Counted from the stretch's first letter, positions 40,257-50,056 are shown. The stretch: 64,000 nt of DNA from Thiobacillus sp. UBA2597 (GCA_002339725.1 DDKN01000077.1:58957-122956), one strand, 5' to 3'. Notes: generated from the sequence alone by a model not told the origin. Translations and numbers: made by a program.

Positions 40257-43200
40257 ATGTTCGAAAGCCAGGAAGAGTTGGAAGCGCGGCGCCGGCGCCG
40301 ATTCAAACGCATGCTTTGGCTGGCCCTGGCAGGGCTGGGGGCGCTCGCCCTGTTCGAGATCACCGCCTCGCCCCTGCAGGCCCTGTTCCTGTCCGACTAT
40401 GCCAAGAAGCTGACCTACTCGGTCGGCAACGGCCCGAGCGACGCGATCGTATTCCCCACGGACGGCCCCTATGACCAGCGTCTGGGCTACACCCGGCTGC
40501 CGGAGTTCAGCCAGCGCCTGCTCCAGCGCAACTTCGAGATCAGCCAGCAGGCGCGCATCTCCAATGCCATGAAACAGCTGGCCGGCTATGGCCTGTACCT
40601 GCCCTACAAGGAAAAATCCGTGGCGGGCCTGACGCTGCTCGACAGCGAAGGGCAGGCGCTCGCGAGCATGCCCTATCCGCGCCACAGCTACAGCCGCTTT
40701 AGCGACATCCCGCCCGCCATCGCCCAGACCCTGCTATTCATCGAAAACCGCGAGCTGCTCGACCCCAACCATCCGCGCCGCAACCCGGCGGTGGAATGGG
40801 ACCGGCTGGCCCAGGCGATTTTGGAAAAGGGGATGCAGATCGTCGACCCCGGCCGCAACGTGCCCGGCGGCTCCACCCTGGCCACCCAGATCGAGAAATA
40901 CCGCCATTCGCCCGACGGCCTCACCCTCACCGCCGGCGACAAGCTCACCCAGATGGCCTCGGCCTCGGTGCGCGCCTATCTCGAAGGCGCCGACACCCGG
41001 GTCACCCGACGCCGCATCGTGCAGGACTATCTCAATACCGTGCCGCTCGCCGCCGCGCCCGGTCACGGCGAGGTGCACGGCATCGGCGACGGCCTCAAGG
41101 CCTGGTTCGGCCTCGACTTCGAGGCGGTCAACAAGCTGCTCTGGTATCCCCAGTCGACCCCGGAAACCGCCCGCGCCTACAAGCATGTCCTCGCCCTGCT
41201 CATCGCACAGCGCAAACCGTCGTATTACCTGTTGCACGGGCGCAAGGAGCTGGATGGCCTGGTCAACGTCCACCTCAAGCTGCTGGCCGAAGCCGGCATC
41301 ATCAGCCCGGCCCTGCGCGACCTGGCGCAGCGCGAGCGCATCGTTTTCGCCGAGCCGCACCAGGACAAGACGCCGGCCAATGACGATGTCTTCATCGACA
41401 ACAAGGCGACCAACGCGATTCGGGTGGAGCTGGCCAGGATGCTGAACGTCGAGCGCCTGTACGACCTGGATCGCATGGACCTCACCGTCCACACCAGCCT
41501 GCATTTGCCGACCCAGCGGGCGGTGACCGAGTTCATCAAGCAATTGCGCCGGCCGGACAAGGTTGCAGAGCTCGGCCTGTATGGCCCCTATCTGTTCGCC
41601 CCCGGCAACGACCTGTCGCGCGTGATGTACAGCTTCACCCTCTACGAGCTGACGCCGGCCGGGGGGCAGCTGCGGGTTCAGGTCGACAGCCTGAACCAGC
41701 CCTTCGACATCAACCAGGGTGCCAAGCTGGACATGGGCTCGTCGGCCAAGCTGCGCACCCTGATCACCTATTTGCAGCTCATCGCCGAGCTGCACGCGCA
41801 ATATGCCTGGATGCAGGACGCCCAGCTCGCCAAGGTCGCGGTCTCGCCGGAAGACCCCTTGACCCAATGGGCCCTGCACTATCTGCGTCAGGCGGAAAAC
41901 CGCGGCCTCACCCCCATGCTCGAGTCGGCCATGAGCCGGCTCTACTCGGCCGACCCCAAGGAAGGCTTCTTCACCGGCGGCGGCCTGCACCGCTTCGCCA
42001 ACTTCAACAACGAAGACAACCACAAGGTCATGGACCTTTGGGAGGCGACGCGCAATTCGGTCAACCTGCCCTTCATCCGCCTGATGCGCGACATCGTGCG
42101 CCATCTGATCTATCGCCAGCCCGGGGTGGCGGCCCAGGTGCTGGCCGATGCCGACCATCCCGAGCGCAAGCACTATCTCGAAAAGTTCGCCGACCGCGAA
42201 GGCCAGGTCTACCTCGCCCGCTTCTACAAGAAATACAAGGGCCTCAAGCCGGATGAGGTGATGGCGCAACTGATCAACCACCTGGCGGCCAACCCGCGCC
42301 GGCTGGCGGCGGTGTATCGCTACATCCACCCGCAGCACGACCTCGCCGCCTTCGGGGCCTTCATGAAAAGCCGCCTGGCCAATGCCCGCGCCTATGACGA
42401 CAAGACCCTGGCCCGGCTCTATCAGGACTATGGCCCGGAAAAATTCAACCTGACCGACCGCGGCTACATCGCGCAGATCCATCCGCTCGAGCTCTGGCTC
42501 GCCGCCTACCTGATCGCCCACCCCACGGCGAAATGGGACGATCTGGTCAAACAGGGCCGGGCCCAGCGGGTCGAGGTCTATCAATGGCTGTTCACAACGG
42601 CCGGCAAGGACGCCCAGGACAGCCGGATCCAGAGCCTGATGGAGATCGAGGCGTTCCAGGAGATCCACCGCCGCTGGCGCAACCTGGGCTATCCCTTCGG
42701 CAGCCTGGTGCCCTCGCTGGCCTCGGCCATCGGCTCCTCGGCCGATCGCCCGGCCGCCCTGGCCGAACTGATCGGCGTCATCCTCAACGACGGCGTGCGC
42801 CTGCCGGTGGCCTCGATCAACCAGCTCGATTTCGCCGTCGGCACGCCGTATCAGACCAGCTTCGTGCGCAAGCCGCCCGAAGGCCAGCGCGAGATCCCGG
42901 TCGCGGTCGCCCAGGTAGTGCGCCGGGCCTTGCTCGAAGTGGTGCACGAGGGCACCGCGCGCCGCCTGAGCCAGTCCTTCCAGCTGCCCGAGGGGGGCCA
43001 ACTCGCCGTCGGCGGCAAGACCGGCACCGGCGACAACCGCTTCGAGGTCTATGCACCCGACGGCCGGGTGCTGGAATCGCGCGTGGTCAACCGTGTGGCC
43101 ACCTTCGCCTTTTTCCTGGGCGACCGCTTCTATGGCGTGATCACCGCCTACGTGCCGGGCGACGCCGCGGGCCAGTTCCGCTTCACCAGCGGCCTGCCGG

Positions 43201-43508
43201 CGCAACTGCTCAAGCTGATGGAGCCCAGCCTGATGCCCCTGATCCTGGCCAGCGGCCCGGTGCCCGAAGCGGCCAAGTATGTGCCGCCCCCGCCGCCGCC
43301 CAAGCCGCTGGTCATCGCTGCGCCGCAGACCGCGACGCCGCCGAAGCCGGCGGAGGCGGCGGCGCCGGCCAAGCCGCACCCGCCGGCCGAGACCAGCGGC
43401 AAGGAAGGCCACGAGGCCGCCGAGGTCAAACGCGAGGCGGCCGAACCGGCCGCCGAAGAAGCGCCCGCCAAACAAAAAGGCTTCTTCGAGTGGCTGTTCG
43501 GCCTGTGA
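40257..43508 (+). CDS. Large bifunctional penicillin-binding-like protein (GT51 + transpeptidase, with insert)
   Basis: A 1083-residue class A PBP-like protein, anchored by one N-terminal helix (about 19-38). The GT51 domain shows FIENRELLDPNHPRRNP (E163), GGSTLATQIEKYRHSPDG (204-221) and RRRIVQDYLNTVPLA. The transpeptidase triad is in place: S495-SAK (in DMGSSAKLRT), S601-VN, and K921-TGT in GGKTGTGD. The gaps between these motifs, about 105 and 320 residues, are far larger than in standard PBPs, and a novel helical insert fills about 620-870. The C-terminus is a Pro/Ala/Glu-rich tail ending FFEWLFGL. It follows hemF by 9 bases. Cell-wall synthesis is likely; the role of the insert is unknown. 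Confidence 0.85.
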   Translation: MFESQEELEARRRRRFKRMLWLALAGLGALALFEITASPLQALFLSDYAKKLTYSVGNGPSDAIVFPTDGPYDQRLGYTRLPEFSQRLLQRNFEISQQARISNAMKQLAGYGLYLPYKEKSVAGLTLLDSEGQALASMPYPRHSYSRFSDIPPAIAQTLLFIENRELLDPNHPRRNPAVEWDRLAQAILEKGMQIVDPGRNVPGGSTLATQIEKYRHSPDGLTLTAGDKLTQMASASVRAYLEGADTRVTRRRIVQDYLNTVPLAAAPGHGEVHGIGDGLKAWFGLDFEAVNKLLWYPQSTPETARAYKHVLALLIAQRKPSYYLLHGRKELDGLVNVHLKLLAEAGIISPALRDLAQRERIVFAEPHQDKTPANDDVFIDNKATNAIRVELARMLNVERLYDLDRMDLTVHTSLHLPTQRAVTEFIKQLRRPDKVAELGLYGPYLFAPGNDLSRVMYSFTLYELTPAGGQLRVQVDSLNQPFDINQGAKLDMGSSAKLRTLITYLQLIAELHAQYAWMQDAQLAKVAVSPEDPLTQWALHYLRQAENRGLTPMLESAMSRLYSADPKEGFFTGGGLHRFANFNNEDNHKVMDLWEATRNSVNLPFIRLMRDIVRHLIYRQPGVAAQVLADADHPERKHYLEKFADREGQVYLARFYKKYKGLKPDEVMAQLINHLAANPRRLAAVYRYIHPQHDLAAFGAFMKSRLANARAYDDKTLARLYQDYGPEKFNLTDRGYIAQIHPLELWLAAYLIAHPTAKWDDLVKQGRAQRVEVYQWLFTTAGKDAQDSRIQSLMEIEAFQEIHRRWRNLGYPFGSLVPSLASAIGSSADRPAALAELIGVILNDGVRLPVASINQLDFAVGTPYQTSFVRKPPEGQREIPVAVAQVVRRALLEVVHEGTARRLSQSFQLPEGGQLAVGGKTGTGDNRFEVYAPDGRVLESRVVNRVATFAFFLGDRFYGVITAYVPGDAAGQFRFTSGLPAQLLKLMEPSLMPLILASGPVPEAAKYVPPPPPPKPLVIAAPQTATPPKPAEAAAPAKPHPPAETSGKEGHEAAEVKREAAEPAAEEAPAKQKGFFEWLFGL

Positions 43509-43526
43509 TGCCGCGCGTCATTCCGG

Positions 43527-43555
43527 CTGACCCGAACCGGCGCTTCGCGTAAAAT
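43527..43555 (+). promoter_or_regulatory. Possible hemA promoter
   Basis: CTGACC (43527-43532) and TAAAAT (43550-43555) with a 17-base spacer. The -10 is good and the -35 matches 4 of 6. It lies in the 137-base gap between the PBP-like gene and hemA. Confidence 0.4.
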
Positions 43556-43645
43556 AATAAAATTCTGTTTTTGCTGAGGTTTTTGTTCCGGCCCGGGCCT
43601 GCCAGGCAACACCGGGCCCGTGCAGAAACCCCTCGTGTTCACCTG

Positions 43646-44899
43646 ATGCAACTCTTCGCCTGCGGCGTCAATCATCACACCGCGCCGGTCGCCATCCGCG
43701 AGCGCGTCGCCTTCCCGCCCGACATCCTGGAGCGGGCCCTGGTCGACGTCACCGGCAATCGCGTCGCGCGCGAGGCCGCCATCCTGTCGACCTGCAACCG
43801 CACCGAGATCTACTGCAACACCGACCAGCCGGAGGCGGTGAGCGAATGGCTGGCGCGCTTTCATTCCCTGCCGCTCAAGGAGGTGAAGCCCTACCTCTAC
43901 CTGCTGCCGAGCGAGCAGGCCGCCAGCCATGCCTTCCGCGTCGCCTCCGGGCTCGATTCCATGGTGCTGGGCGAGACCCAGATCCTGGGCCAGATGAAAC
44001 AGGCCGCCGAACGGGCGAAGGACGCCGGCACCCTGGGGCTTTTGCTCAACCGCCTGTTCCAGCGCACCTTCTCGGTGGCCAAGGAGGTGCGCACCGCCAC
44101 CCAGATCGGTGCCAACACCGTGTCCATGGCCGCCGCCGCGGTCACCCTGGCCGAACGCATCTTCCCCTCGATCCAGGACCAGGCCATTTTGTTCATCGGT
44201 GCCGGCGAGATGATCGAGCTGGTCGCCACCCACTTCGTCGCGCGCCGGCCGAAGCGGGTGCTGGTGATCAACCGCACGGTCGAGCGCGCGCGCGAGCTGG
44301 CCCATAAGCTGGGCGGCGAGGCGGCGGCGCTCACCGCGCTGCCCGAGTTGTTGCCCGAGTTCGACATCGTGGTCACCTCCACGGCGAGCCCCTTGCCCAT
44401 CCTCGGCCTGGGCATGGCCGAACGCGCGGTGAAGCTGAGAAAGCACCGGCCGATGTTCATGGTCGACCTGGCCGTGCCGCGCGACATCGAGACCGAAGTG
44501 GGCCAGCTCGACGACGTCTTCCTCTACACCGTGGACGACCTGGGCGAGGTGGTGCGCGCCGGCCACGATTCACGCCAGGCCGCGGTCAGCCAGGCCGAGG
44601 CGATCATCGCCGCCAATGTGATCGAATTCATGCACTGGCTCGACAGCCGGCGCGCGGTGCCGGTATTGCGCAGCCTGCGCGATCACGCCGAGCGCATGCG
44701 CCGGCATGAAATGGACAAGGCGCTCAAGGCCCTGGCCCGGGGCGATGACCCGCAGGCGGTGATCGAGGCCCTGAGCCGCGGCCTGACCAACAAGCTGCTG
44801 CACGACCCCAGCCATGTGATCAATCACGCCAGCGGCGAAGAGCGCGAGGCCCTGGCCCAGCACCTGGCCCGACTCTACAACCTGCGTGACGATTCCTAG
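43646..44899 (+). CDS. hemA: Glutamyl-tRNA reductase
   Basis: First enzyme of C5-pathway haem synthesis; reduces Glu-tRNA to glutamate-1-semialdehyde with NADPH. It shows [18 protein letters not shown], the catalytic Cys in [32 protein letters not shown], a Rossmann segment [17 protein letters not shown] and a C-terminal dimerisation helix. ATG at 43646, 417 residues. It precedes prfA by 60 bases, the common hemA-prfA-prmC neighbourhood, here interrupted by four genes before prmC. Confidence 0.97.
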   Translation: MQLFACGVNHHTAPVAIRERVAFPPDILERALVDVTGNRVAREAAILSTCNRTEIYCNTDQPEAVSEWLARFHSLPLKEVKPYLYLLPSEQAASHAFRVASGLDSMVLGETQILGQMKQAAERAKDAGTLGLLLNRLFQRTFSVAKEVRTATQIGANTVSMAAAAVTLAERIFPSIQDQAILFIGAGEMIELVATHFVARRPKRVLVINRTVERARELAHKLGGEAAALTALPELLPEFDIVVTSTASPLPILGLGMAERAVKLRKHRPMFMVDLAVPRDIETEVGQLDDVFLYTVDDLGEVVRAGHDSRQAAVSQAEAIIAANVIEFMHWLDSRRAVPVLRSLRDHAERMRRHEMDKALKALARGDDPQAVIEALSRGLTNKLLHDPSHVINHASGEEREALAQHLARLYNLRDDS

Positions 44900-44959
44900 C
44901 CCGGGCCGCGCCCGCCTTCCGGCCCCAGGGCCGGTCCGCAACCGGCCTTTTCCCCCGAC

Positions 44960-46039
44960 ATGAAACCCTCTCTTGCCGCCAAACTGCAAAGCCTGGCCGA
45001 GCGCCACCAGGAACTCAACCGGCTGCTCTCGGCCGAGGACGCCACGGCCGACATGGAGCGCTTTCGCAAGCTCGCGCGCGAGCATGCGGAACTGACGCCC
45101 CTGGTCGAGCATTACCAGGCCTGGCGCCAGGCCCAGGACGACCTGGCCACCGCCGGCCAGATGCTGGCCGATCCCGAGCTGCGCGAACTGGCCGAGAGCG
45201 AGATCGAGGCGGCGCAGGCGAAGATCGCGCGGCTGGAAATCGAATTGCAGAAGCTGCTGCTGCCGCGCGACCCCAACGACGCGCGCAACATCTTTCTGGA
45301 GATCCGCGCCGGCACCGGCGGCAACGAATCGGCCCTGTTCGCCGGCGACCTGTTTCGCATGTATGCGCGCTATGCCGAACGTCAGGGCTGGCGCGTGGAA
45401 GTGATCTCCAGCAGTCCGGGCGAGGTGGGTGGCTACAAGGAGATCATCGCCCGCATCGTGGGCGAGGGGGCCTACTCGAAACTGAAGTTCGAATCGGGCG
45501 GCCATCGGGTGCAGCGCGTGCCCGAGACCGAGGCCCAGGGCCGCATTCACACCTCGGCCTGCACCGTCGCGGTGCTGCCCGAGGCGGACGAGGTGGGCGA
45601 GATCGACATCAACCCGGCCGACCTGCGCATCGACACCTTCCGCGCCAGCGGCGCCGGCGGCCAGCACATCAACAAGACCGATTCGGCCGTGCGCATCACC
45701 CACCTGCCGACCGGCCTGGTGGTGGAATGCCAGGACGACCGCTCGCAGCACCGCAACAAGGCCCAGGCCCTGTCAGTGCTGGCGGCGCGCCTGAAGGACA
45801 GACAGCTGCAGGAGCAGCAGGCGAAGGAGGCGGCTACGCGCAAGTCGCTGGTCGGCAGCGGCGACCGCTCCGACCGCATCCGCACCTACAACTTCCCCCA
45901 GGGCCGGGTGACCGATCACCGGATCAACCTCACCCTGTACAAGATCGACGCCATCATGGACGGCGAGCTCGACGAGCTGATCGATGCGCTCAGCGCCGAG
46001 CACCAGGCTGAGCAACTGGCGGCGCTGGGCGGGGAATAA
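44960..46039 (+). CDS. prfA: Peptide chain release factor 1
   Basis: Releases the nascent chain at UAA/UAG. The 359-residue protein has an N-terminal helical domain, the stop-codon recognition region with [20 protein letters not shown] (the PxT-like loop region), and the catalytic GGQ in [26 protein letters not shown]. It ends with the [20 protein letters not shown] block. PrmC, encoded at 48432, would methylate the Gln of GGQ. ATG at 44960. Confidence 0.97.
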   Translation: MKPSLAAKLQSLAERHQELNRLLSAEDATADMERFRKLAREHAELTPLVEHYQAWRQAQDDLATAGQMLADPELRELAESEIEAAQAKIARLEIELQKLLLPRDPNDARNIFLEIRAGTGGNESALFAGDLFRMYARYAERQGWRVEVISSSPGEVGGYKEIIARIVGEGAYSKLKFESGGHRVQRVPETEAQGRIHTSACTVAVLPEADEVGEIDINPADLRIDTFRASGAGGQHINKTDSAVRITHLPTGLVVECQDDRSQHRNKAQALSVLAARLKDRQLQEQQAKEAATRKSLVGSGDRSDRIRTYNFPQGRVTDHRINLTLYKIDAIMDGELDELIDALSAEHQAEQLAALGGE

Positions 46040-46063
46040 ACCGGGCTTTGGTCAGGCCCCGGA

Positions 46064-46330
46064 TCAGCGGCGCCGGAACTGCGGCGCGGCGCCGCTCGCG
46101 GCCGGGCGCTCGTCCTTATGGCGGAAGGTAATGCGGGCCTTGGTCAGGTCGTAGGGCGACATCTCCAGGGCAACCTTGTCGCCGGCCAGGATGCGGATGT
46201 GGTGCTTGCGCATCTTGCCGGCGGCGTAGGCGGTCACCGCCACGCCGTTCTCCAGCGTCACCTGGAAGCGGTTGTCGGGCAGCACCTCGGCGACCACGCC
46301 TTCCATTTCAAGCAGTTCTTCCTTGGCCAT
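46064..46330 (-). CDS. infA: Translation initiation factor IF-1 (InfA2-type)
   Basis: An 88-residue S1/OB-fold protein that binds the 30S A site. [27 protein letters not shown] and [32 protein letters not shown] are diagnostic. It has a longer C-terminal tail ([16 protein letters not shown]) than the 72-residue E. coli IF-1, typical of the second infA copy of betaproteobacteria, which is often beside csp genes. ATG at 46330 with an AAAGGA ribosome site. A strong hairpin (46353-46371) sits in its leader. Confidence 0.93.
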   Translation of the reverse strand: MAKEELLEMEGVVAEVLPDNRFQVTLENGVAVTAYAAGKMRKHHIRILAGDKVALEMSPYDLTKARITFRHKDERPAASGAAPQFRRR

Positions 46331-46352
46331 CGTTTTATGTCCTTTTGGCTGC

Positions 46353-46371
46353 CGGCGGGCAGCGCCCGCCG
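46353..46371 (-). promoter_or_regulatory. Hairpin in the infA leader
   Basis: CGGCGGGC and GCCCGCCG pair around AGC, ending about 23 bases before the infA start. There is no T run, so it is not a standard terminator; it may affect readthrough from csp or infA translation. Confidence 0.45.
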
Positions 46372-46388
46372 CGCGAATTTGGAAAATG

Positions 46389-46415
46389 AAAAAAGCCCGG
46401 CGGGGCCGGGCTTTT
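46389..46415 (-). terminator. Rho-independent terminator after csp
   Basis: GCCCGGC (46395-46401) pairs with GCCGGGC (46405-46411); on the minus strand six T follow. It lies 22 bases after the csp stop and before infA. Confidence 0.88.
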
Positions 46416-46436
46416 CTCGCAGGGATGAGCGTCCGC

Positions 46437-46640
46437 TCAGGCCGGAACGATGTTCGAAGCCTGCTTGCCCTTGGGGCCGGTGGTGACGTCGAAGCTGACC
46501 CGCTGATTTTCCTTCAACGACTTGAAGCCGTTGCCCTGAATCGCGGAGAAGTGGGCAAACAGGTCCTCACCGCCCTCGTCGGGGGTGATGAAGCCGAAAC
46601 CTTTGGAGTCGTTAAACCATTTAACGGTACCCAGTGCCAT
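46437..46640 (-). CDS. Cold-shock domain protein (CspA family)
   Basis: A 67-residue single OB-fold RNA chaperone with both RNP motifs: [21 protein letters not shown] (RNP1 is KGFGFI) and DLFAHFSAI (RNP2). [30 protein letters not shown] completes the family pattern. A long untranslated leader of over 100 bases upstream is usual for cold-inducible csp mRNAs. AAGGA stands 10 bases before the ATG. It is monocistronic with its own terminator. Confidence 0.96.
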   Translation of the reverse strand: MALGTVKWFNDSKGFGFITPDEGGEDLFAHFSAIQGNGFKSLKENQRVSFDVTTGPKGKQASNIVPA

Positions 46641-46845
46641 GGTGTGTATTCCTTATACAAAAATTGAGATGCCGACAAAGATCGGCGGCTACGGACTCTC
46701 AGGACAGGGGAATAACGGACAACTGGACAACCGACGAGCAGCGAGACACAGCTGGCGAATTACTCTGACTACGAGAAGCGCCCACGCACTATGGGGGTCA
46801 AAGGCACGCGCGTCAAGCATTATTTCGCGCGGCGCGAAAATAATT
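46641..46845 (-). promoter_or_regulatory. Long csp leader and promoter region with an inverted repeat
   Basis: No gene is seen in these 205 bases. Read on the minus strand, a TTGACG box lies near 46811-46816, and about 140 bases separate a possible start site from the csp ATG. An almost perfect inverted repeat, ATTATTTCGCGC with GCGCGAAAATAAT (46819-46844), stands at the distal end, right after the methyltransferase stop. It may be that gene's terminator or a csp control site. Confidence 0.45.
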
Positions 46846-48372
46846 TCAGACCAGCAGGCCGGCCCGGGCCAAGGTCCACAGCAGTTGCTGGCAGGCCGCC
46901 TTCAGCGCCAGGCGTTCGGGTGCATGGCCTTGGGCCTGCAGTTCAGCCATCAGCCAGTCGGTCAGTTCGTCGAGATCGCGCGTGCCATCCAGCTCCCGCA
47001 CCAGCAGCGCGCCGAATTCATCCAGTTCCACCGCGGCATGGCGCACCGAGGCCAACACCCGGCCGCGCCGGGCCTGGGCCCGGGCCAGGGCATGGGCCGC
47101 GGGCCGCTCCGGCAGATCGGCCTGCCAGGCCCGCGCCTCGGCCGCCAGGCGCACGCTCTGATAGGCGACCAGGCTGAACCACTCGGTCTTGAACGCCGCC
47201 ACTTCGCCGATGAATCGCTCATCGCCGTGCTCGGCCACCAGGGCACTGGCCGCCGCCAGCAGTTGATACCAGCCCACGCTGTCCGGATAGCGCAGGGCCA
47301 GGCTGATCGCCGCCGCCTTGGCCAGCGGATGGGCGATGCGGCATGCGCCGCCGGCCGCGAGCCGGAAGGTCTGCGGCGTGTCGCGCGCCAGATCGACCTC
47401 TTCCTCCGTATTCAGGTCGGCATGGAAGGCCAGGCTGTCCAGGACGGACAGATCGGGCGCCGCGTTCACCGCCACCTCGCGCCGCACCAGCAGGGTGCGG
47501 CGGAATTTGCGCAGGCGGGCATAGTCCATCAGCTGCTCGACCCGGATGCGGTCGTTCAGGCCCGAGAGGGCGCGCGCGGTCGTCTCGCCCAGGGTGGCCG
47601 GCAGCATGGTGAAGAGCGCGGCGTCGGCCAGATAGGCCAGGCCCGCGCCATTCGCCCGCGCCATGAACTCGCTGAACCAGAGCGGCTCGTTGGTCGCTTC
47701 CAGATACTCGTGATAAAGGTAGGACGCCGGCGCGCGGCGCAGATAGTCGATCTCGGCCGAAAGGCCCTTGGCCTCGGGCGTGTCCTGCAATTGCAAGGCC
47801 GGCTGCAGCAGGTCGAACAGGGCCTCGGCCTGGGCGAGTTGCACCGAGGCGCGCGCGCTCCTGTCGCAATAGGCCAGCAGCATGTCGCGCAGGACGGCGC
47901 GGGCATGCCAGCCGGGCAGGGTGTTGTAGCTGACATAGGCGACGCCGTTGGACGCCAACTGCCGGCCGCACAGCTCGAGCACCCGGTCCTGCACCGTGCG
48001 CGGCACCCAGGAATACAGGCCGTGGGCGACGATGTAGTCGAACTCGCCCAGGTCGGACAAATCGTCGGTCACGCTACGGTGCAGCACCTGCACGTTGCCC
48101 AGACCCAGCTCGGCGATCAGCGCATTGGCCGCGTCGACGTGATGACGGGCCAGATCGATGCCGACGCATTCGCTGTGCGGCAGATAAAAGGCCAGGGGGA
48201 TCAGGTTGCCGCCGCCGGCACAGCCCAGCTCCAGCACCCGGCATTGGCCGGCCGGCTTGGTGTTCACACCGAACAGCCGGGCGATGGCGCGCAGGCCGTC
48301 CGGATGGGTGTCGGTGATCGGCACGCTGTCGTAGGGCAGGTCGTCGTAGCTGGCCAATGTGGTGTCGGTCAT
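46846..48372 (-). CDS. SAM-dependent methyltransferase with regulatory domain
   Basis: A 508-residue class I methyltransferase. Motif I is VLELGCAGGGNLIPLAFYLP (about residues 46-65), followed by the acidic loop CVGIDLA and EFDYIVAHGLYSWVP. The middle part, SYNTLPGWHARAVLRDMLLAY then a long helical region, matches the methyltransferase regulatory domain (PF10119 type). The C-terminal part is helical. The substrate is unknown. The ATG at 48372 (MTDTTLASYDDLPYDSVPIT) is the family-typical start. It is divergent from prmC. Confidence 0.88.
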   Translation of the reverse strand: MTDTTLASYDDLPYDSVPITDTHPDGLRAIARLFGVNTKPAGQCRVLELGCAGGGNLIPLAFYLPHSECVGIDLARHHVDAANALIAELGLGNVQVLHRSVTDDLSDLGEFDYIVAHGLYSWVPRTVQDRVLELCGRQLASNGVAYVSYNTLPGWHARAVLRDMLLAYCDRSARASVQLAQAEALFDLLQPALQLQDTPEAKGLSAEIDYLRRAPASYLYHEYLEATNEPLWFSEFMARANGAGLAYLADAALFTMLPATLGETTARALSGLNDRIRVEQLMDYARLRKFRRTLLVRREVAVNAAPDLSVLDSLAFHADLNTEEEVDLARDTPQTFRLAAGGACRIAHPLAKAAAISLALRYPDSVGWYQLLAAASALVAEHGDERFIGEVAAFKTEWFSLVAYQSVRLAAEARAWQADLPERPAAHALARAQARRGRVLASVRHAAVELDEFGALLVRELDGTRDLDELTDWLMAELQAQGHAPERLALKAACQQLLWTLARAGLLV

Positions 48373-48431
48373 GGTTATCGGCTCGCGCAATCGCCGCATA
48401 CAATACCGCATCGCCCCCGAAAGACCCACCC

Positions 48432-49274
48432 GTGTCCAGCCTCGACGACCTCTTGCGCCACGGCGCCCACGGCTTCCAGCACAAGCTTGGCCTCGAGCCG
48501 GCTGCGGCCCGGCTGGAGGCCCAGGCTTTGGCCGCCCACGCCCTCGAGGTCAGCCGCACCTGGCTCGTTGCCCACGGTCGCGACCGCCTGGCCGGCGAAC
48601 TCGTGCAAAAGATCGAGACCCTGTTCCGCCGCCGCTGCGCCGGCGAGCCGGTGGCCTACATCATCGGCCGGCGCGAATTCTATGGCCGCGCATTCCAGGT
48701 CGGCCCCGCCGTCCTGATCCCCCGGCCCGAAACCGAGCACCTGGTCGAGGCCGCGCTCAAACGCGCCGCGCCAGATGCCCGCGTGCTCGACATCGGCACC
48801 GGCAGCGGCTGCATCGCCATCACGCTCAAACTGGAACGGCCTGACCTCAAGGTCACTGCCGTCGATGTGAGCAGTGAGGCCCTGGCCATCGCCCGCACCA
48901 ACGCCGAGGACTGGCATGCCCAGGTGGAATTCATCGAGAGCGACCTGTTCAGCGCGCTCGATGAGCGCCGGTTCGAACTTATCGTCAGCAACCCGCCCTA
49001 CATCCCCGAGGCCGACCCGCATCTGGCCCAGGGCGACCTGCGCTTCGAGCCGAGAGGTGCTTTGGCCGCCGGGCCGGACGGGCTCGACGCCATCCGACGC
49101 ATCATCGAGCAGGCCAAGACGCACCTCGCCCCCGGCGGCTGGCTGCTGTTCGAGCACGGTTACGACCAGGGCGAGGCGGTGCAGGGATTATTCAGGGCGG
49201 CGGGCTATGCCGAGGTGTTTCTGGAGCAGGATCTGGCGGGGCAGCCGAGGGTCAGCGGCGGCCAGCTCAAGTAG
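48432..49274 (+). CDS. prmC: Release factor glutamine methyltransferase
   Basis: Methylates the GGQ glutamine of RF1/RF2. The N-terminal helical domain contains EPVAYIIGRREFYGRAFQV. The SAM site is LDIGTGSGCIAITL, and the catalytic NPPY motif is in LIVSNPPYIPEADPHL. The 280-residue length is normal. GTG at 48432 is the family-typical start (SSLDDLLRHG). Its substrate gene prfA lies 2.4 kb upstream in the same orientation. Confidence 0.95.
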   Translation: MSSLDDLLRHGAHGFQHKLGLEPAAARLEAQALAAHALEVSRTWLVAHGRDRLAGELVQKIETLFRRRCAGEPVAYIIGRREFYGRAFQVGPAVLIPRPETEHLVEAALKRAAPDARVLDIGTGSGCIAITLKLERPDLKVTAVDVSSEALAIARTNAEDWHAQVEFIESDLFSALDERRFELIVSNPPYIPEADPHLAQGDLRFEPRGALAAGPDGLDAIRRIIEQAKTHLAPGGWLLFEHGYDQGEAVQGLFRAAGYAEVFLEQDLAGQPRVSGGQLK

Positions 49275-49337
49275 GTACGCTTGCACGCTATCCGCATTCT
49301 GTGTGTATAGCGTACCCTACGCGACTAACTGCAAAAT

Positions 49338-49361
49338 GGCCCGCCTGGCGCCAGGCGGGCC
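49338..49361. terminator. 24-base perfect palindrome after prmC
   Basis: GGCCCGCCTGGC and its exact complement GCCAGGCGGGCC form a hairpin between the convergent prmC and antitoxin genes. There is no T run, only ATTTTG on the minus strand. A nearly identical stem at 50111-50134 flanks the other side of the toxin-antitoxin module. Confidence 0.6.
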
Positions 49362-49441
49362 GTTCCGTTATCGAGGACTCGCAGGGCACATACCGGTTGA
49401 TGTCATCCACCGGACGCAAATCACGTTGCAATCCTGTCGCA

Positions 49442-49753
49442 TCAAGCCGCCAGTTCCTGCAGCACCTCCGGATGCAACTCGGCGACCTTGAGCAGGGTCC
49501 TGGCTGCGCCGCTCGGCTGCTTGCGGCCCTGCTCCCAGTTTTGCAGGGTGCGAACGGAGACGCCGATGAGCGCTGCGAATTGCGACTGTGACAAGCCGGT
49601 CTTCCGGCGTGCCTCGATCACCGGCGAGGTGACGACGGCGACCTTGCCAGCCTTCATTTCACGCACCGATTGGAGCAGCTCGGCGCCAAGGTCGCGCTTG
49701 GCTTCGTAGGCGGCCAACTCGGCCGGGCTGAGTTTTTTACTCTTCGAGGGCAC
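49442..49753 (-). CDS. Antitoxin with XRE-type HTH (HigA/NadS-like)
   Basis: A 103-residue DNA-binding protein. The HTH is GLSQSQFAALIGVSVRTLQNWEQGRKQPSG at about residues 53-82; LLKVAELHPEVLQEL follows. The N-terminal half (AAYEAKRDLGAELLQSVREM, then KAGKVAVVTSPV) would bind the toxin. GTG at 49753 has AAGGAG 8 bases upstream and overlaps the end of the toxin gene by 17 bases. The toxin-first order fits HigBA or RelE/NadS modules. It probably represses its own operon through the palindrome at 50057-50075. Confidence 0.88.
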   Translation of the reverse strand: MPSKSKKLSPAELAAYEAKRDLGAELLQSVREMKAGKVAVVTSPVIEARRKTGLSQSQFAALIGVSVRTLQNWEQGRKQPSGAARTLLKVAELHPEVLQELAA

Positions 49754-50048
49754 GGCGTATCTCCTTCAATTTGGGGCCGGTGAGGTTGTCGGTTTTCGAC
49801 TTCGCATACAGCGTGAGCAGGACAATCTCGCCTTCGGCGTTGCGAACGAAATAGATCACCCGCACGCCGCCCGATTTACCCGAACCCGCCCTGCCCCAGC
49901 GCACTTTGCGGATGCCGCCGGAGTCGGTCACGACCGTACCGGCCATGGGATGTTCCGCGATGTAGGCGGCGAAGGCGCCGCGTTCCTCTTCCGTCCAATA
50001 GAGGGGCCATTGCTGCTGGAACAACTGGGTTTCGACGACGGTGTGCAC
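49737..50048 (-). CDS. RelE/HigB-type toxin
   Basis: A 103-residue toxin of the RelE superfamily, a predicted ribosome-dependent mRNA interferase. HTVVETQLFQQQWPLYWTEEE and IRKVRWGRAGSGKSGGVRVIYFVR and LLTLYAKSKTDNLT are the family pattern, with the Arg/Lys-rich KVRWGRAG and the Tyr of VIYF likely in the active site. GTG at 50048 gives the family-typical N-terminus; a GTG at 50087 would place the operator palindrome inside the gene. AAGGAG stands 12 bases upstream, within the palindrome. Confidence 0.85.
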   Translation of the reverse strand: MHTVVETQLFQQQWPLYWTEEERGAFAAYIAEHPMAGTVVTDSGGIRKVRWGRAGSGKSGGVRVIYFVRNAEGEIVLLTLYAKSKTDNLTGPKLKEIRRALEE

Positions 50049-50056
50049 GGCGCGTT

